This document shows, piece after piece, positions 1-7,099 of a stretch of DNA of 26,847 bases (position 1 is its first letter; each line of letters starts with the position of its first letter). The notes below the pieces were generated by a model. It did no database searches, was not told where the DNA came from, and saw only the letters and a program-made list of their open reading frames with translations. This stretch comes from an uncultured Desulfovibrio sp. (GTDB taxonomy: Bacteria; Desulfobacterota; Desulfovibrionia; Desulfovibrionales; Desulfovibrionaceae): assembly GCA_900546145.1 (NCBI GenBank), contig URBN01000026.1:1-26847 (forward strand), read 5' to 3'. The position numbers and the translations under genes are program-made.

Positions 1-16
1 TGATAATATTTAATAA

Positions 17-43
17 GGCATCTGTCTTACAAAGGCAGATGCC
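17..43. repeat. Hairpin upstream of the HicB-like gene
   Basis: Arms GGCATCTG (17-24) and CAGATGCC (36-43) are perfect complements. Pairing continues inward through one G-T wobble to a three-base loop at 29-31, giving about 12 pairs. No T-run follows on the plus strand, so it is not a classical terminator for an upstream plus-strand gene. It lies 29 bases before the antitoxin start. It could be an operator for autoregulation or an mRNA structure between an unseen toxin gene and the antitoxin; that role is inference. Confidence 0.5.
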
Positions 44-72
44 GGAAAAAAGGTAAGGAGAAAAATAAACCC

Positions 73-465
73 ATGAAAGAAAACTATATTTATCCAGCAA
101 TTTTTAGTAAAGGAGAAGAGGGAGAAACAGAAATTCGTTTTGTTGATTTTCCAGATATACTTACATATAGTGAAACAGATGATATAGATGATGTTGTGAG
201 AACGGCACAGGATATACTAGCTTTAACCATTATGGATTATGAAGCAGAGAAAAAAGAACTTCCTAAGCCATCGTCAGATATAAAAGGAGCAGCATATATT
301 CATATATGGATGCCGTATTTTAGAAATAATATAAAGGAAATTTATGTAAAGAAAACGGTAACAATTCCTCAGTGGCTGGATATCTTAGCAAAAGGTAAAA
401 AAGTCAATTTCTCGGCTGCTATGGTTCGGGGAATTAAGGAAGAACTAGGGATTGAAAATAGATAA
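73..465 (+). CDS. HicB-family antitoxin-like protein
   Basis: The 130-residue product has the two-part build of long HicB antitoxins. Residues about 5-70 (YPAIFSKGEEG, VDFPDILTYSETDD, then a helix ending in a Lys/Pro segment) match the partial RNase-H-like HicB fold. Residues about 90-128 (YVKKTVTIPQWLDILAKGKK, then VNFSAAMVRGIKEELGI) resemble the C-terminal ribbon-helix-helix DNA-binding domain. HicB proteins neutralise the HicA mRNA interferase and repress their own operon. No hicA is visible downstream; if present it would be upstream of base 1. An SD (GGAG at 57-60) precedes the ATG. The gene is strikingly AT-rich (a sampled 60-base stretch is about 30% G+C) against a GC-rich neighbourhood, which suggests recent transfer, perhaps from a low-GC gut bacterium. 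Confidence 0.75.
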   Translation: MKENYIYPAIFSKGEEGETEIRFVDFPDILTYSETDDIDDVVRTAQDILALTIMDYEAEKKELPKPSSDIKGAAYIHIWMPYFRNNIKEIYVKKTVTIPQWLDILAKGKKVNFSAAMVRGIKEELGIENR

Positions 466-499
466 ATATATATTAAGTTATTAAAAAGGAGGGACAGCA

Positions 500-649
500 G
501 TGAAAAAGACACAAAAACGGAGCATCGGCTCCGCCGCGCCGCGGCTGGCAGGCTACCTGCGCACGCAGCTCGGCATCATTCTCGTCATGTGCCTTATTTC
601 CGTCTACAGACCAACGTCTTTCCGGCACTGGAAAAAAACAGAGAAATAA
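500..649 (+). CDS. Possible 49-residue protein, unrecognised
   Basis: A GTG start (500-502) follows a strong SD, AAGGAGG at 486-492, with 7 bases between them. The frame runs 49 codons to a TAA at 647-649, directly abutting the last base of the convergent EamA gene. The product starts with a basic stretch (KKTQKRS), carries one short hydrophobic segment (about residues 24-35, LGIILVMCLISV) and ends basic, as a tiny single-span membrane protein might. Base composition changes inside it: the first codons match the AT-rich island and the rest matches the GC-rich chromosome. It may therefore be a fusion across an insertion boundary or the stump of a longer gene. I recognise no family; the SD is the main support. 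Confidence 0.35.
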   Translation: MKKTQKRSIGSAAPRLAGYLRTQLGIILVMCLISVYRPTSFRHWKKTEK

Positions 650-1537
650 TCAGCGCCGCGCACCGGACAGCACTGTCAGACAGATGCCGCCCAGAATAAG
701 AACGGAGCAGACCGCGAGGCGTACCGTGAGTGCCTCGTCCAGAATCCACAGCCCCATGAACGCCGTGAGAATGGGGACGGAAAGCTGAATCACGGACGAA
801 GCCACCAGCGTGTAACGGGTGACGATGGCGTACCAGAGGATGTAGCCGAGGCCAGAACAGAACGCTCCGGCTGTAAGCGCGCAGCTAAGAGCAGGCAGCG
901 AAGGCGCTGTTTCGAGGTACAGAGCGAGGAGCCCTGCAGCGAGGGCAAAGACAGCAGCCCGGAGGAAATTTCCGACAGTGGCAAGGCCTGCCGATGTGGA
1001 TCTGCGGCCGCAAAGGCTGTAGCCGCTCCAGCAAAGTCCCGATCCCATCATGAGAAGGCCGTTCACAAGGGGCGGCACCTCAAGTCCAGGCATGAGCAGA
1101 GCCACAAGTCCGCCAGTTGCCAGGAAAAGACCTGCAGTCTGCCCCCTGTTAGGCCTCATGCCGGCCCACAGCCCCCAGCCGAGCATGCCGAACTGCACTG
1201 AGACATTCAGAATCAGCGTGCCGGCCGCAGCGGGCATGTCCACGTAGCAGAGGGAAAAACAGAACATATATCCAAAAAGAAAAGCGCCCCCCAGCCAGGA
1301 ACTCTGGGAAAAGGCCTCTCTGAAGGCATCTTTTACTGTTCCCGCATGCCCTCTGTCAGCGAGCCTCAGAGAACAGATGAGCGCAAGCATGACAGCGCCC
1401 GAGAGGCAGCGTATGGCCGTGTACTGCAAAGGCCCCATGCCGTACCACACAAGAGCGGCCCGGCAGAGGATGGAATTCATGCCGAAGTTGGCCATGCATA
1501 AGAAGGTGAGGAAATAAAGCAGACTTCTGCTGTGCAC
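650..1537 (-). CDS. EamA/DMT-family transporter
   Basis: This is a 295-residue inner-membrane protein with about ten hydrophobic helices in two repeats, the layout of the EamA (DMT superfamily) exporters. The first repeat begins with LLYFLTFLCMANFG. The second begins near residue 155 with a GLLMMGSGLCWSGYSL segment and ends with a VPILTAFMGLWILDE segment, typical of the conserved last-helix motif. Family members export small metabolites or amino acids; no substrate can be read from the sequence. The start is GTG, chosen because AGGAGG lies about 8 bases ahead of it. It lies 56 bases downstream of the sigma-54 activator on the same strand and could be co-transcribed with it, which would make it a candidate exporter for the isethionate pathway, but this is only a guess. 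Confidence 0.8.
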   Translation of the reverse strand: MHSRSLLYFLTFLCMANFGMNSILCRAALVWYGMGPLQYTAIRCLSGAVMLALICSLRLADRGHAGTVKDAFREAFSQSSWLGGAFLFGYMFCFSLCYVDMPAAAGTLILNVSVQFGMLGWGLWAGMRPNRGQTAGLFLATGGLVALLMPGLEVPPLVNGLLMMGSGLCWSGYSLCGRRSTSAGLATVGNFLRAAVFALAAGLLALYLETAPSLPALSCALTAGAFCSGLGYILWYAIVTRYTLVASSVIQLSVPILTAFMGLWILDEALTVRLAVCSVLILGGICLTVLSGARR

Positions 1538-1593
1538 GGTCTGCGCCTCCTGTCCCGGTCCAGCCGCCGGCCGCTATAAACAGATCAGTTTTC

Positions 1594-3003
1594 CTATTTC
1601 TCGGCATTGGCCCCGGCTGCCTTGAGCTTACGGAAAATGGTGGATCTGTCCACCTTGAAGACCTCGGACACCTTCTGCACGGAACCGTACATATCGATGG
1701 CCCGGCGGAGAAAATCGGCTTCCGCTTCTGTCATGATTTCCTTCAGCGTGCGGCGGCCGGAATAAATATCGCCGGCAAAGCGCTTGTTAAGAGGAGAAGG
1801 ACCGGCCACCTGGGAAGGCAGGTCAGCGGGTGAAATAGCTTCGCTTCCGGCCGTAATGGCCATGCTGTGAACCATATTTTCCAGTTCGCGGACATTGCCG
1901 GGCCATGAATAGTTCCGCATCATTTCCAGCGTGATATCCATAAAATGCAGATTCTTGTGGTACTTGGCTGAAAATTCTTCAAGGAAACTCTTCGCGAGAG
2001 GAGCGATGTCGTCACGACGTTCACGCAGTGGCGGAATCTCGAGCACAGCCACGTTCAGCCGGTAGTACAAATCGCGGCGGAACGTGCCCGCATCCACGCA
2101 TTCCTTCAGATTCTTGTTGGTGGCCGCTATGACGCGGACATCGACTTTGCGCGGCTGCGAAGAGCCAACGCGCACAATTTCGCCGTCCTGCAGGACACGC
2201 AGGAGGCGGGTCTGCATGGACAGGGGAAGCTCGCCTATTTCATCAAGGAAGACCGTGCTGCCGTTGGCTATTTCGAAATAGCCGGCCTTGCCTTTGGAGG
2301 AGGCGCCCGTAAAGGCGCCTCCAACATAGCCAAACATTTCGGATTCGGTAAGCGTCTCGGAAATGCCGCCGCAGTCCACCTTGAGCATGAGCTTGTCGCG
2401 TCTCGAGCTCTTGTTGTGGACGAGACGCGCGATAACATCCTTGCCCACGCCGGTCTCGCCAAGGATGAGCACAGTGGCGTCAGTGGGCGCCACCCTGTCC
2501 ACCAGGGTGATGACACGCTTCATGGATTGGCTGGCGAAGGTCGGGGATTGTGACTTGAGGAGCTGACGTCTGGCCACGTACTCGATCTGTCCGGCAGTCT
2601 GGCTCACAAGGCTGCGCTGACGGTTGATCTGATCATTCAGCCTTGTCATCAGGGTGATGTCGCGCGCGAACGTGACAACAAAACGCAGGCCGCCGTCGTC
2701 ATCGAAAACGGGATAACCTGAAAGAACAAGAGTCTTCCCGTCCTTCAGATGCTGCACGTGCGTGGTCGGTTTTCCTGTCCTGACAATCTCAGGGTTTAAG
2801 GCAATATCGAAGACACCGGAGCCCACGAGGTCGCGTACGTCCCTGCCCCTGATGTCATCCTTGCGCAGCCCGGTCAGCTGTTCGTACATCCTGTTGACGC
2901 AGATAGTGGTTCCGGCTCTGTCCGTTATATAGATGCCATCCGACATTTCATCGAGGATGGCCTCAAAGAACCCGTACAGGCACTTCTCCACGTCACTGCT
3001 CAT
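1594..3003 (-). CDS. Sigma-54-dependent activator, PAS-AAA+-Fis; probable regulator of the isethionate cluster
   Basis: This 469-residue bacterial enhancer-binding protein has three parts. A PAS sensor domain covers about residues 12-120 (DGIYITDRAG, then FARDIT). The AAA+ domain covers about 155-385: Walker A GETGVGKD at 182-189, the sigma-54 contact loop GAFTGA at 229-234, Walker B VFLDEIGELP at 251-260, and the WPGNVREL motif near 367-374. A Fis-type helix-turn-helix lies at about 440-462 (VSEVFKVDRSTIFRKL). All catalytic motifs are intact, so it should remodel sigma-54 polymerase. Regulation is through a PAS domain rather than a phosphorylated receiver, implying direct sensing of a ligand or redox state. 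It follows islB on the same strand, and sigma-54 promoters precede islA and dctP, so control of isethionate use is the natural inference. It appears to have its own sigma-70-like promoter. Confidence 0.92.
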   Translation of the reverse strand: MSSDVEKCLYGFFEAILDEMSDGIYITDRAGTTICVNRMYEQLTGLRKDDIRGRDVRDLVGSGVFDIALNPEIVRTGKPTTHVQHLKDGKTLVLSGYPVFDDDGGLRFVVTFARDITLMTRLNDQINRQRSLVSQTAGQIEYVARRQLLKSQSPTFASQSMKRVITLVDRVAPTDATVLILGETGVGKDVIARLVHNKSSRRDKLMLKVDCGGISETLTESEMFGYVGGAFTGASSKGKAGYFEIANGSTVFLDEIGELPLSMQTRLLRVLQDGEIVRVGSSQPRKVDVRVIAATNKNLKECVDAGTFRRDLYYRLNVAVLEIPPLRERRDDIAPLAKSFLEEFSAKYHKNLHFMDITLEMMRNYSWPGNVRELENMVHSMAITAGSEAISPADLPSQVAGPSPLNKRFAGDIYSGRRTLKEIMTEAEADFLRRAIDMYGSVQKVSEVFKVDRSTIFRKLKAAGANAEK

Positions 3004-3037
3004 ACAACACCGATTCCTTCATCATTTTCGCATGCTA

Positions 3038-3066
3038 TATATACCGGAAATCCAACGGGTTGTTAA
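3038..3066 (-). promoter_or_regulatory. Sigma-70-like promoter for the sigma-54 activator gene
   Basis: On the minus strand TTAACA (3066-3061) and TATATA (3043-3038) are separated by exactly 17 bases. The -10 element lies 34 bases before the activator ATG. The -35 element covers the TAA stop codon of islB (3065-3063). This would let the activator be made independently of the sigma-54 transcripts it controls. It is a match by eye only. Confidence 0.5.
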
Positions 3067-4004
3067 CTGATGAAGCGATCCCCGAGGATCTTTCTGGCCA
3101 CGCCCTGAAGCGCCGCGAACTTCTTCTTGTTGAGTTCAGCGTCCCCCATGGCATAGTCCCGGCCAAGGTAAAAATACTTTTCACGGCCAAATTTATGGTA
3201 AGGCAGCATCTCGTACTGCACGTGGGAGCCGAACGGCTCCAGAAATTCGGCAATGGCTTCAACGGCACGGGCATTGTCATTGAACCCCGGAATAATAGGC
3301 GTACGGGCGCGTACGGTCTTGTCAGGTACTTCCTCACAGACAGCCCTGAAGTTTTCCAGGATCTTCTCATTCGTGTGCCCGGTCCATTCCCTGTGCTTTT
3401 CGGGATCCATGTTTTTGATGTCGAAAAGAATAAAATTCAGGAATTTGGCGCCTTCGAGCATGACGTTCTGATCTGCGAGGCCGCAGGTTTCCACACATGT
3501 ACGGATGTAGCGTGCCCGGGCTTCACGCAGAAGGGCCAGGGCAAAATCCGCCTGCAGGAAAGGCTCGCCGCCGGACAGGGTCATGCCGCCGCCGGAGCGG
3601 GCGTAAAAGGGAGCATCCTCCTCAATAACCTTGAGAACTTCATCCACCGTCTTTTTTTCGCCATAAATATTGAGAGCATCAGCGACGCAGGCCTCGGCGC
3701 AGGGCATGGAGCACCCCTGGCAGAGGGAACGGTCTATGCGCAGGGAATCGTCTTCCTCGCGGACAAGGGCGCCTCGTGTGCAGACTTCCAGGCAGTGCTG
3801 GCATTTGTCGAGCCCTATGCAGCGTTTTTTATTGAAGGCAAGCTGAGGCTCGTGAAGCTGTGACTCTGGATTGCAGCACCAGCGGCAGTGGAGATGGCAG
3901 CCCTTAAGGAAGGCAATGGTACGGATGCCTGGTCCGTCATGAACCGAGTATTTCTGAATATTAAAAACAATGCCCTCTGTCTTTCTGTCATCAAGTCTGC
4001 TCAT
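3063..4004 (-). CDS. islB: Glycyl-radical enzyme activase (radical SAM) for isethionate sulfite-lyase
   Basis: This 313-residue radical-SAM protein reduces S-adenosylmethionine and abstracts a hydrogen from the glycyl-radical glycine of its partner. The radical-SAM cluster motif CxxxCxxC is at C36, C40 and C43, preceded by the activase signature YSVHDGPGIRT. An inserted ferredoxin-like domain carries two further cysteine sets (C62, C68, C71, C75 and C95, C98, C102, C106) for auxiliary [4Fe-4S] clusters, as in activases of the glycerol-dehydratase/choline-lyase/isethionate-lyase group and unlike plain pyruvate formate-lyase activase. The SAM-binding GGEP segment follows at about residues 145-148. 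A GGGAG SD precedes the ATG. It follows islA by 112 bases on the same strand, with a hairpin between them. Partner assignment rests on adjacency. Confidence 0.9.
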   Translation of the reverse strand: MSRLDDRKTEGIVFNIQKYSVHDGPGIRTIAFLKGCHLHCRWCCNPESQLHEPQLAFNKKRCIGLDKCQHCLEVCTRGALVREEDDSLRIDRSLCQGCSMPCAEACVADALNIYGEKKTVDEVLKVIEEDAPFYARSGGGMTLSGGEPFLQADFALALLREARARYIRTCVETCGLADQNVMLEGAKFLNFILFDIKNMDPEKHREWTGHTNEKILENFRAVCEEVPDKTVRARTPIIPGFNDNARAVEAIAEFLEPFGSHVQYEMLPYHKFGREKYFYLGRDYAMGDAELNKKKFAALQGVARKILGDRFIS

Positions 4005-4030
4005 GGCGTCTCCCTTTGTAAACTCGGAGA

Positions 4031-4058
4031 GGGCCCGCCTCCTCGAAGAGGCGGACCC
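4031..4058 (-). repeat. Hairpin between islA and islB
   Basis: Arms 4031-4041 and 4048-4058 form an 11-pair, GC-rich stem with one G-U pair in the minus-strand transcript and a six-base loop. No U-run follows in the direction of transcription, so complete termination is unlikely. A structure here could protect the islA message from 3' decay or lower islB relative to islA, which would suit an enzyme needed in bulk and its catalytic activase. The role is inferred; the pairing is seen directly. Confidence 0.65.
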
Positions 4059-4116
4059 CCTTTCAAACGGCCGGACGAAAGCGCTCAGGCCCGGCCTGTG
4101 GTTGTATTATAGCGTG

Positions 4117-6618
4117 TTAGATGGTCTCGTTTTCAGTACGGGCAATCAGGTCGTTCTGAAGATCCTTGGAGAGATCGACGAAGTAGGCGCTGTAGCCGGC
4201 GATGCGGACGATGAGGCTGCGGTACTTGTCGGGTTCCTTCTGGGCCTTGATCAGGGTTTCCTGGTTGATGACGTTGAACTGCACATGCCAGAGCTTGAGG
4301 TCGATGAGCGTACGGATGAAGGCCACGAGCTTTTCAGTGCCCTGGTCGCCTTCAAGACACTTGGGCGTGAACTTGATGTTCACGAGGCGTGCCGCACGGT
4401 CTCTCAGACCGTAGTTCTTGGTGTTGAAGTTGGAGAGCAGAACAGCCGTAGGCCCGTTGACGTCAGCGCCCTGAGAGGCGGAAGAACCGTCAGAGAGCGG
4501 GAACCATTCGGTGCGGCCGTTAGGCGTAGCGGACACGACCTTGCCAAAAGGCACATGGGAGGTGAAGGGCACGTAGCGGCAGTCGTTATGGATGCCGAGA
4601 TCCTTCATGCCGTACTTGCCGGCGTACTCGACGGTGATGCGGTCGAGGTCGCGGCCGATGGAGTCGGCGTAGGGATCGTTGTTGCCGTAGCAGTGGCAGG
4701 TCTTCACCAGGGCCTTGATGTCCTCGTAGCCTTCGAAGTTGGCGTCGCAGGCCTTGATGAGCTGATCCATGGTGAGCTTCTTCTCTTCGAAGACGAGCTG
4801 CTTGACAGCGCACAGGGAGTCAACAACGGTGCCGAGGCCCATGAATTCAAAGTAGCCGAGATTGATGCCTTCGGGGATCTGTTCCTGATGGAGGTCGATG
4901 CAGTACTTCATGCACAGATCGTGCATGGCGGAGCCCATGGGCTGGGCGAAATGCTCAGCACGGAGCTTGTTGATGATGTACTGCTGAATGAAGGCGGCGC
5001 GTAGCATATTGTAATGCTGCTTCTTGTAGGCTTCGTAGAATTCTTCGAAGCTCTTGAAGTTGCGGGGATCGCCGGTCTCGAGGCCGAGAAGCTCATTGCC
5101 GTACTTCTTCATGCGGCCGTTGCGGAGCACCATTTCGACAGCAGCGGCGAAGTTGATGTAGGCGCCGCCGGAAGTGTAGGTGTCACGGTTGGGCATACGG
5201 GCTTCCGTGCAGCCGGAAACGGCGTAGTCCAGAGCTTCGGCGAAGGTAGCGCCTTTGGAGACGTACAGGGGCACAACTTCCTCGTCGTTGATGATCTTCG
5301 GGAAGCCGGTGCCGAACTTAATGGTCTCAGCAACGTCCCAGAGATAGCTTTCAGGAGCGCCGGCGTGCACACGGGCAGCCAGATCCGGATAATGCAGGGG
5401 GAATTCCCTCTTGCTCTTCAGGATAAGGTGGGTGAGCTCGTTGGTGGCGTCGCGGCCGTCAGGAGTCTGACCACCGACGGTAACGGCTTCCCAGTGGGCG
5501 TAGCCTTCGTTGAAGGCGCCGCCGACGGGGGAAATGTACATGTCGATGAATTCGGCCATGCCGACCCACATGCACTCAAGCAGTTCCATGGCCTTGGAGT
5601 CATCGAGCTTGCCGGCTTCAACGTCAGCCTTGTAGTAAGGATAGAAGTACTGGTCCATGCGGCCGTTGGAAATGGTCGTACCAGTCTTCTGCTCCAGACG
5701 GGAGAACATCTGGGTGAACCACTGGCTCTGGCAGGCTTCCCAGAAGTCACGGGCAGGTTCGCCGGGGACATGCTCGGCGTTCTGAGCCATGCGGAGAAGT
5801 TCAGCCTTGCGCTGGGGATCCGTGGTCACGGCAGCCTTCTCGCGGGCAGCCTGAGCGTAACGCTTGGCCCAGAGCACGATGGCGTCGCAAACGATGACGA
5901 CAGCGTCAAGGAAGGGCTTCTTTTCGCAGGTATCCTTGGCGGACAGCGGATCAAGGGCGGCCAGCTTTTCCTGAGCTTCCTTCTTGATGCCGTTGAAGCC
6001 TCTCTTCAGGATCTTGGCATAATCATGCACCCACTGAATGGAGGAACGGAAAGAAGCGGTTTCGTTGACGATGTAGCGGGAAACGAGGCCCTTGGGATCG
6101 TCATAGGTAAGCTTGTGCACATCTTCGGGAAGAGCGGCGTTCAGAGCTTCGTGGAACGTCTTGCCCTTCCAGTAAGGGGCGATCTCCTCAACCACGCGCC
6201 TGGCGTCCTCAGGATCGATGGAAGCAGGAGAAGTGGTACGGGTGGGCAGGTCCTTGACGGCGATGTCAAGGAAGTCGCCATCAAGTTCAGGGTAAAGGAT
6301 GCCATAACGGCCGCCGCGGGAACCGGCGCGGCCGAGAAGAAGCATATCGTCCTCAACGGTGACGGTGATGTTCTCGGCGATCTTGCGGAGAGCCTTGGCC
6401 CAGCGGAGCACGAGCGGCTGTCCCTCGGTTTCCTTCATGGACTGGGTGAAGTACAGTGCGCGCTCAATGTCGATGACGGGCTTCTTGCCATCGAAACGCT
6501 CGAGCATGCGGAAGGAACGCTCATGCGTTTTGCGGAAACGGTCAACCTTGCCGTCTATACGGTCCTTGACGCGCAGTTCCTGGGGAGAAAGACATTCACA
6601 AAGAGTTACAGGATCCAT
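4117..6618 (-). CDS. islA: Isethionate sulfite-lyase (glycyl radical enzyme)
   Basis: This 833-residue glycyl radical enzyme is predicted to cleave isethionate (2-hydroxyethanesulfonate) to acetaldehyde and sulfite in the cytoplasm. The thiyl cysteine and general base are C470 and E472 in SGCTEARMPNRD; the radical glycine is G808 in RIAGYSAYF. The surrounding residues R191, Q195, W376, R681 and F685 line up, with an offset of two to three, with the residues I recall for Bilophila IslA (Arg189, Gln193, Trp374, Arg678, Phe682). The CTEAR context differs from the GCVEP of choline lyase and glycerol dehydratase. Length matches IslA (about 830). Context agrees: activase downstream, TRAP transporter divergent, TauE exporter, sigma-54 control. 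The main alternative is a related sulfonate lyase such as the dihydroxypropanesulfonate enzyme HpsG, which the active-site match makes less likely. GGAGG lies 5-6 bases before the ATG. Confidence 0.87.
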   Translation of the reverse strand: MDPVTLCECLSPQELRVKDRIDGKVDRFRKTHERSFRMLERFDGKKPVIDIERALYFTQSMKETEGQPLVLRWAKALRKIAENITVTVEDDMLLLGRAGSRGGRYGILYPELDGDFLDIAVKDLPTRTTSPASIDPEDARRVVEEIAPYWKGKTFHEALNAALPEDVHKLTYDDPKGLVSRYIVNETASFRSSIQWVHDYAKILKRGFNGIKKEAQEKLAALDPLSAKDTCEKKPFLDAVVIVCDAIVLWAKRYAQAAREKAAVTTDPQRKAELLRMAQNAEHVPGEPARDFWEACQSQWFTQMFSRLEQKTGTTISNGRMDQYFYPYYKADVEAGKLDDSKAMELLECMWVGMAEFIDMYISPVGGAFNEGYAHWEAVTVGGQTPDGRDATNELTHLILKSKREFPLHYPDLAARVHAGAPESYLWDVAETIKFGTGFPKIINDEEVVPLYVSKGATFAEALDYAVSGCTEARMPNRDTYTSGGAYINFAAAVEMVLRNGRMKKYGNELLGLETGDPRNFKSFEEFYEAYKKQHYNMLRAAFIQQYIINKLRAEHFAQPMGSAMHDLCMKYCIDLHQEQIPEGINLGYFEFMGLGTVVDSLCAVKQLVFEEKKLTMDQLIKACDANFEGYEDIKALVKTCHCYGNNDPYADSIGRDLDRITVEYAGKYGMKDLGIHNDCRYVPFTSHVPFGKVVSATPNGRTEWFPLSDGSSASQGADVNGPTAVLLSNFNTKNYGLRDRAARLVNIKFTPKCLEGDQGTEKLVAFIRTLIDLKLWHVQFNVINQETLIKAQKEPDKYRSLIVRIAGYSAYFVDLSKDLQNDLIARTENETI

Positions 6619-6672
6619 AATACCCTCCGGGGTAGTTTTGATTTCTTTTTTTGATTTTAGAAGCTGGAGTAA

Positions 6673-6689
6673 GAAGCCTTTTGGGCTTC
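6673..6689 (-). repeat. Hairpin at the predicted 5' end of the islA transcript
   Basis: GAAGCC (6689-6684 on the minus strand) pairs with GGCTTC (6678-6673) around a five-base loop. The predicted sigma-54 start site, about 6690, is one base upstream of the stem. A 5' stem-loop of this kind commonly shields an mRNA from pyrophosphohydrolase and RNase E entry. Start site and function are inferred; the stem is visible. Confidence 0.45.
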
Positions 6690-6700
6690 ACTTTTTCTTA

Positions 6701-6716
6701 AGCATATACCGTGCCA
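6701..6716 (-). promoter_or_regulatory. Sigma-54 promoter of islA
   Basis: Reading the minus strand, TGGCACGGTATATGCT fits the consensus TGGCACG-N4-TTGCW with a perfect -24 box and one mismatch in the -12 box. The GG and GC dinucleotides have the obligatory ten-base spacing. It lies 83 bases before the islA ATG. The sigma-54 activator is encoded downstream of islB. Confidence 0.85.
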
Positions 6717-6799
6717 TTTTAAAACATGGCTTTTAAAGGCTGAAATTCGTCATTTTTCCTGTGAACCAGGTCTTTTCAGCTTCCTCCGGGCTGGCCGCA

Positions 6800-6815
6800 G
6801 TCGCATGATTGCGAC
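6800..6815. promoter_or_regulatory. Perfect inverted repeat, candidate activator-binding site (islA side)
   Basis: GTCGCA-TGAT-TGCGAC is a perfect 6-4-6 inverted repeat centred about 100 bases upstream of the islA sigma-54 promoter, the usual place for an enhancer-binding-protein site. A second copy with one arm mismatch (GTCGCA-TATC-TGCCAC) is at 6912-6927. That the adjacent activator binds here is inference. Confidence 0.5.
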
Positions 6816-6911
6816 AAGATTTTTATCCATTTTTTCACAGCCCCGTGGCTTTTCATCGCAATATGCTGATTTTATTATTTTTTACTTGTTTTTTACCGGA
6901 TTTTTCCGCCA

Positions 6912-6927
6912 GTCGCATATCTGCCAC
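6912..6927. promoter_or_regulatory. Second copy of the GTCGCA-N4-TGCGAC repeat
   Basis: GTCGCA-TATC-TGCCAC shares seven leading bases and most of the right arm with the perfect copy at 6800-6815, 112 bases away, close to a whole number of helical turns. Paired sites for a hexameric activator are common; the binding protein is inferred. Confidence 0.4.
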
Positions 6928-6970
6928 GATGCATTTCCAGGGCGTTAAACCTGCAACGGAAGAGGGGGAA

Positions 6971-6982
6971 CAGTCCGGACTG
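6971..6982. repeat. 12-base perfect palindrome
   Basis: CAGTCCGGACTG reads identically on both strands. It lies between the activator-like sites and the large hairpin downstream of the amidohydrolase gene. It could be an operator; I cannot assign a protein. Confidence 0.4.
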
Positions 6983-6994
6983 TGCCTTCTTTCA

Positions 6995-7031
6995 CGATGC
7001 CGCAGAGCCACAAATGTGCCCTGCGGCATCG
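6995..7031 (-). terminator. Large hairpin downstream of the amidohydrolase gene
   Basis: CGATGCCGCAG (6995-7005) and CTGCGGCATCG (7021-7031) are perfect 11-base complements, and CAC/GTG in the 15-base spacer can extend the stem. It lies about 70 bases past the stop of the amidohydrolase gene. No U-run follows on either strand, so it may be a 3'-end-stabilising or Rho-assisted structure rather than a standard terminator. Confidence 0.45.
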
Positions 7032-7099
7032 GAATGGCGGCTGGGGAGTCCCTTCTCCGGCCGCCCTGGGAAAAAATGCCGAAAGGGTGCGGAGGAAAA

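Larger units (their letters stand above)
6619..7099. other. Regulatory region upstream of islA (no gene)
   Basis: These 481 bases separate the amidohydrolase stop from the islA start. From islA outward they hold a leader hairpin (6673-6689), a sigma-54 promoter (6701-6716), a near-promoter inverted repeat (GCCAT 6713-6717 with ATGGC 6726-6730), two copies of a GTCGCA-type inverted repeat (6800-6815, 6912-6927), a 12-base palindrome (6971-6982) and a large hairpin (6995-7031). I see no convincing reading frame with an SD here. Confidence 0.7.

Noticed and set aside
4117..6618. Choline trimethylamine-lyase, glycerol dehydratase, pyruvate formate-lyase or dihydroxypropanesulfonate lyase
   Set aside because: The thiyl site reads CTEAR rather than CVEP, there is no paired CC of pyruvate formate-lyase, and the Arg/Gln/Trp/Arg/Phe pocket set matches IslA as I recall it. 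HpsG is the only serious alternative and is kept as a caveat.
5014..6654. Long open frame (546 codons) on the plus strand opposite islA
   Set aside because: It is the antisense shadow of a clear glycyl radical enzyme; the translation is low-complexity Val/Gly/Ala-rich with no family motif and no SD. Similar shadows lie opposite dctP (8653-9912), rfbG/rfbF (15217-15936) and rnr (24108-25280).
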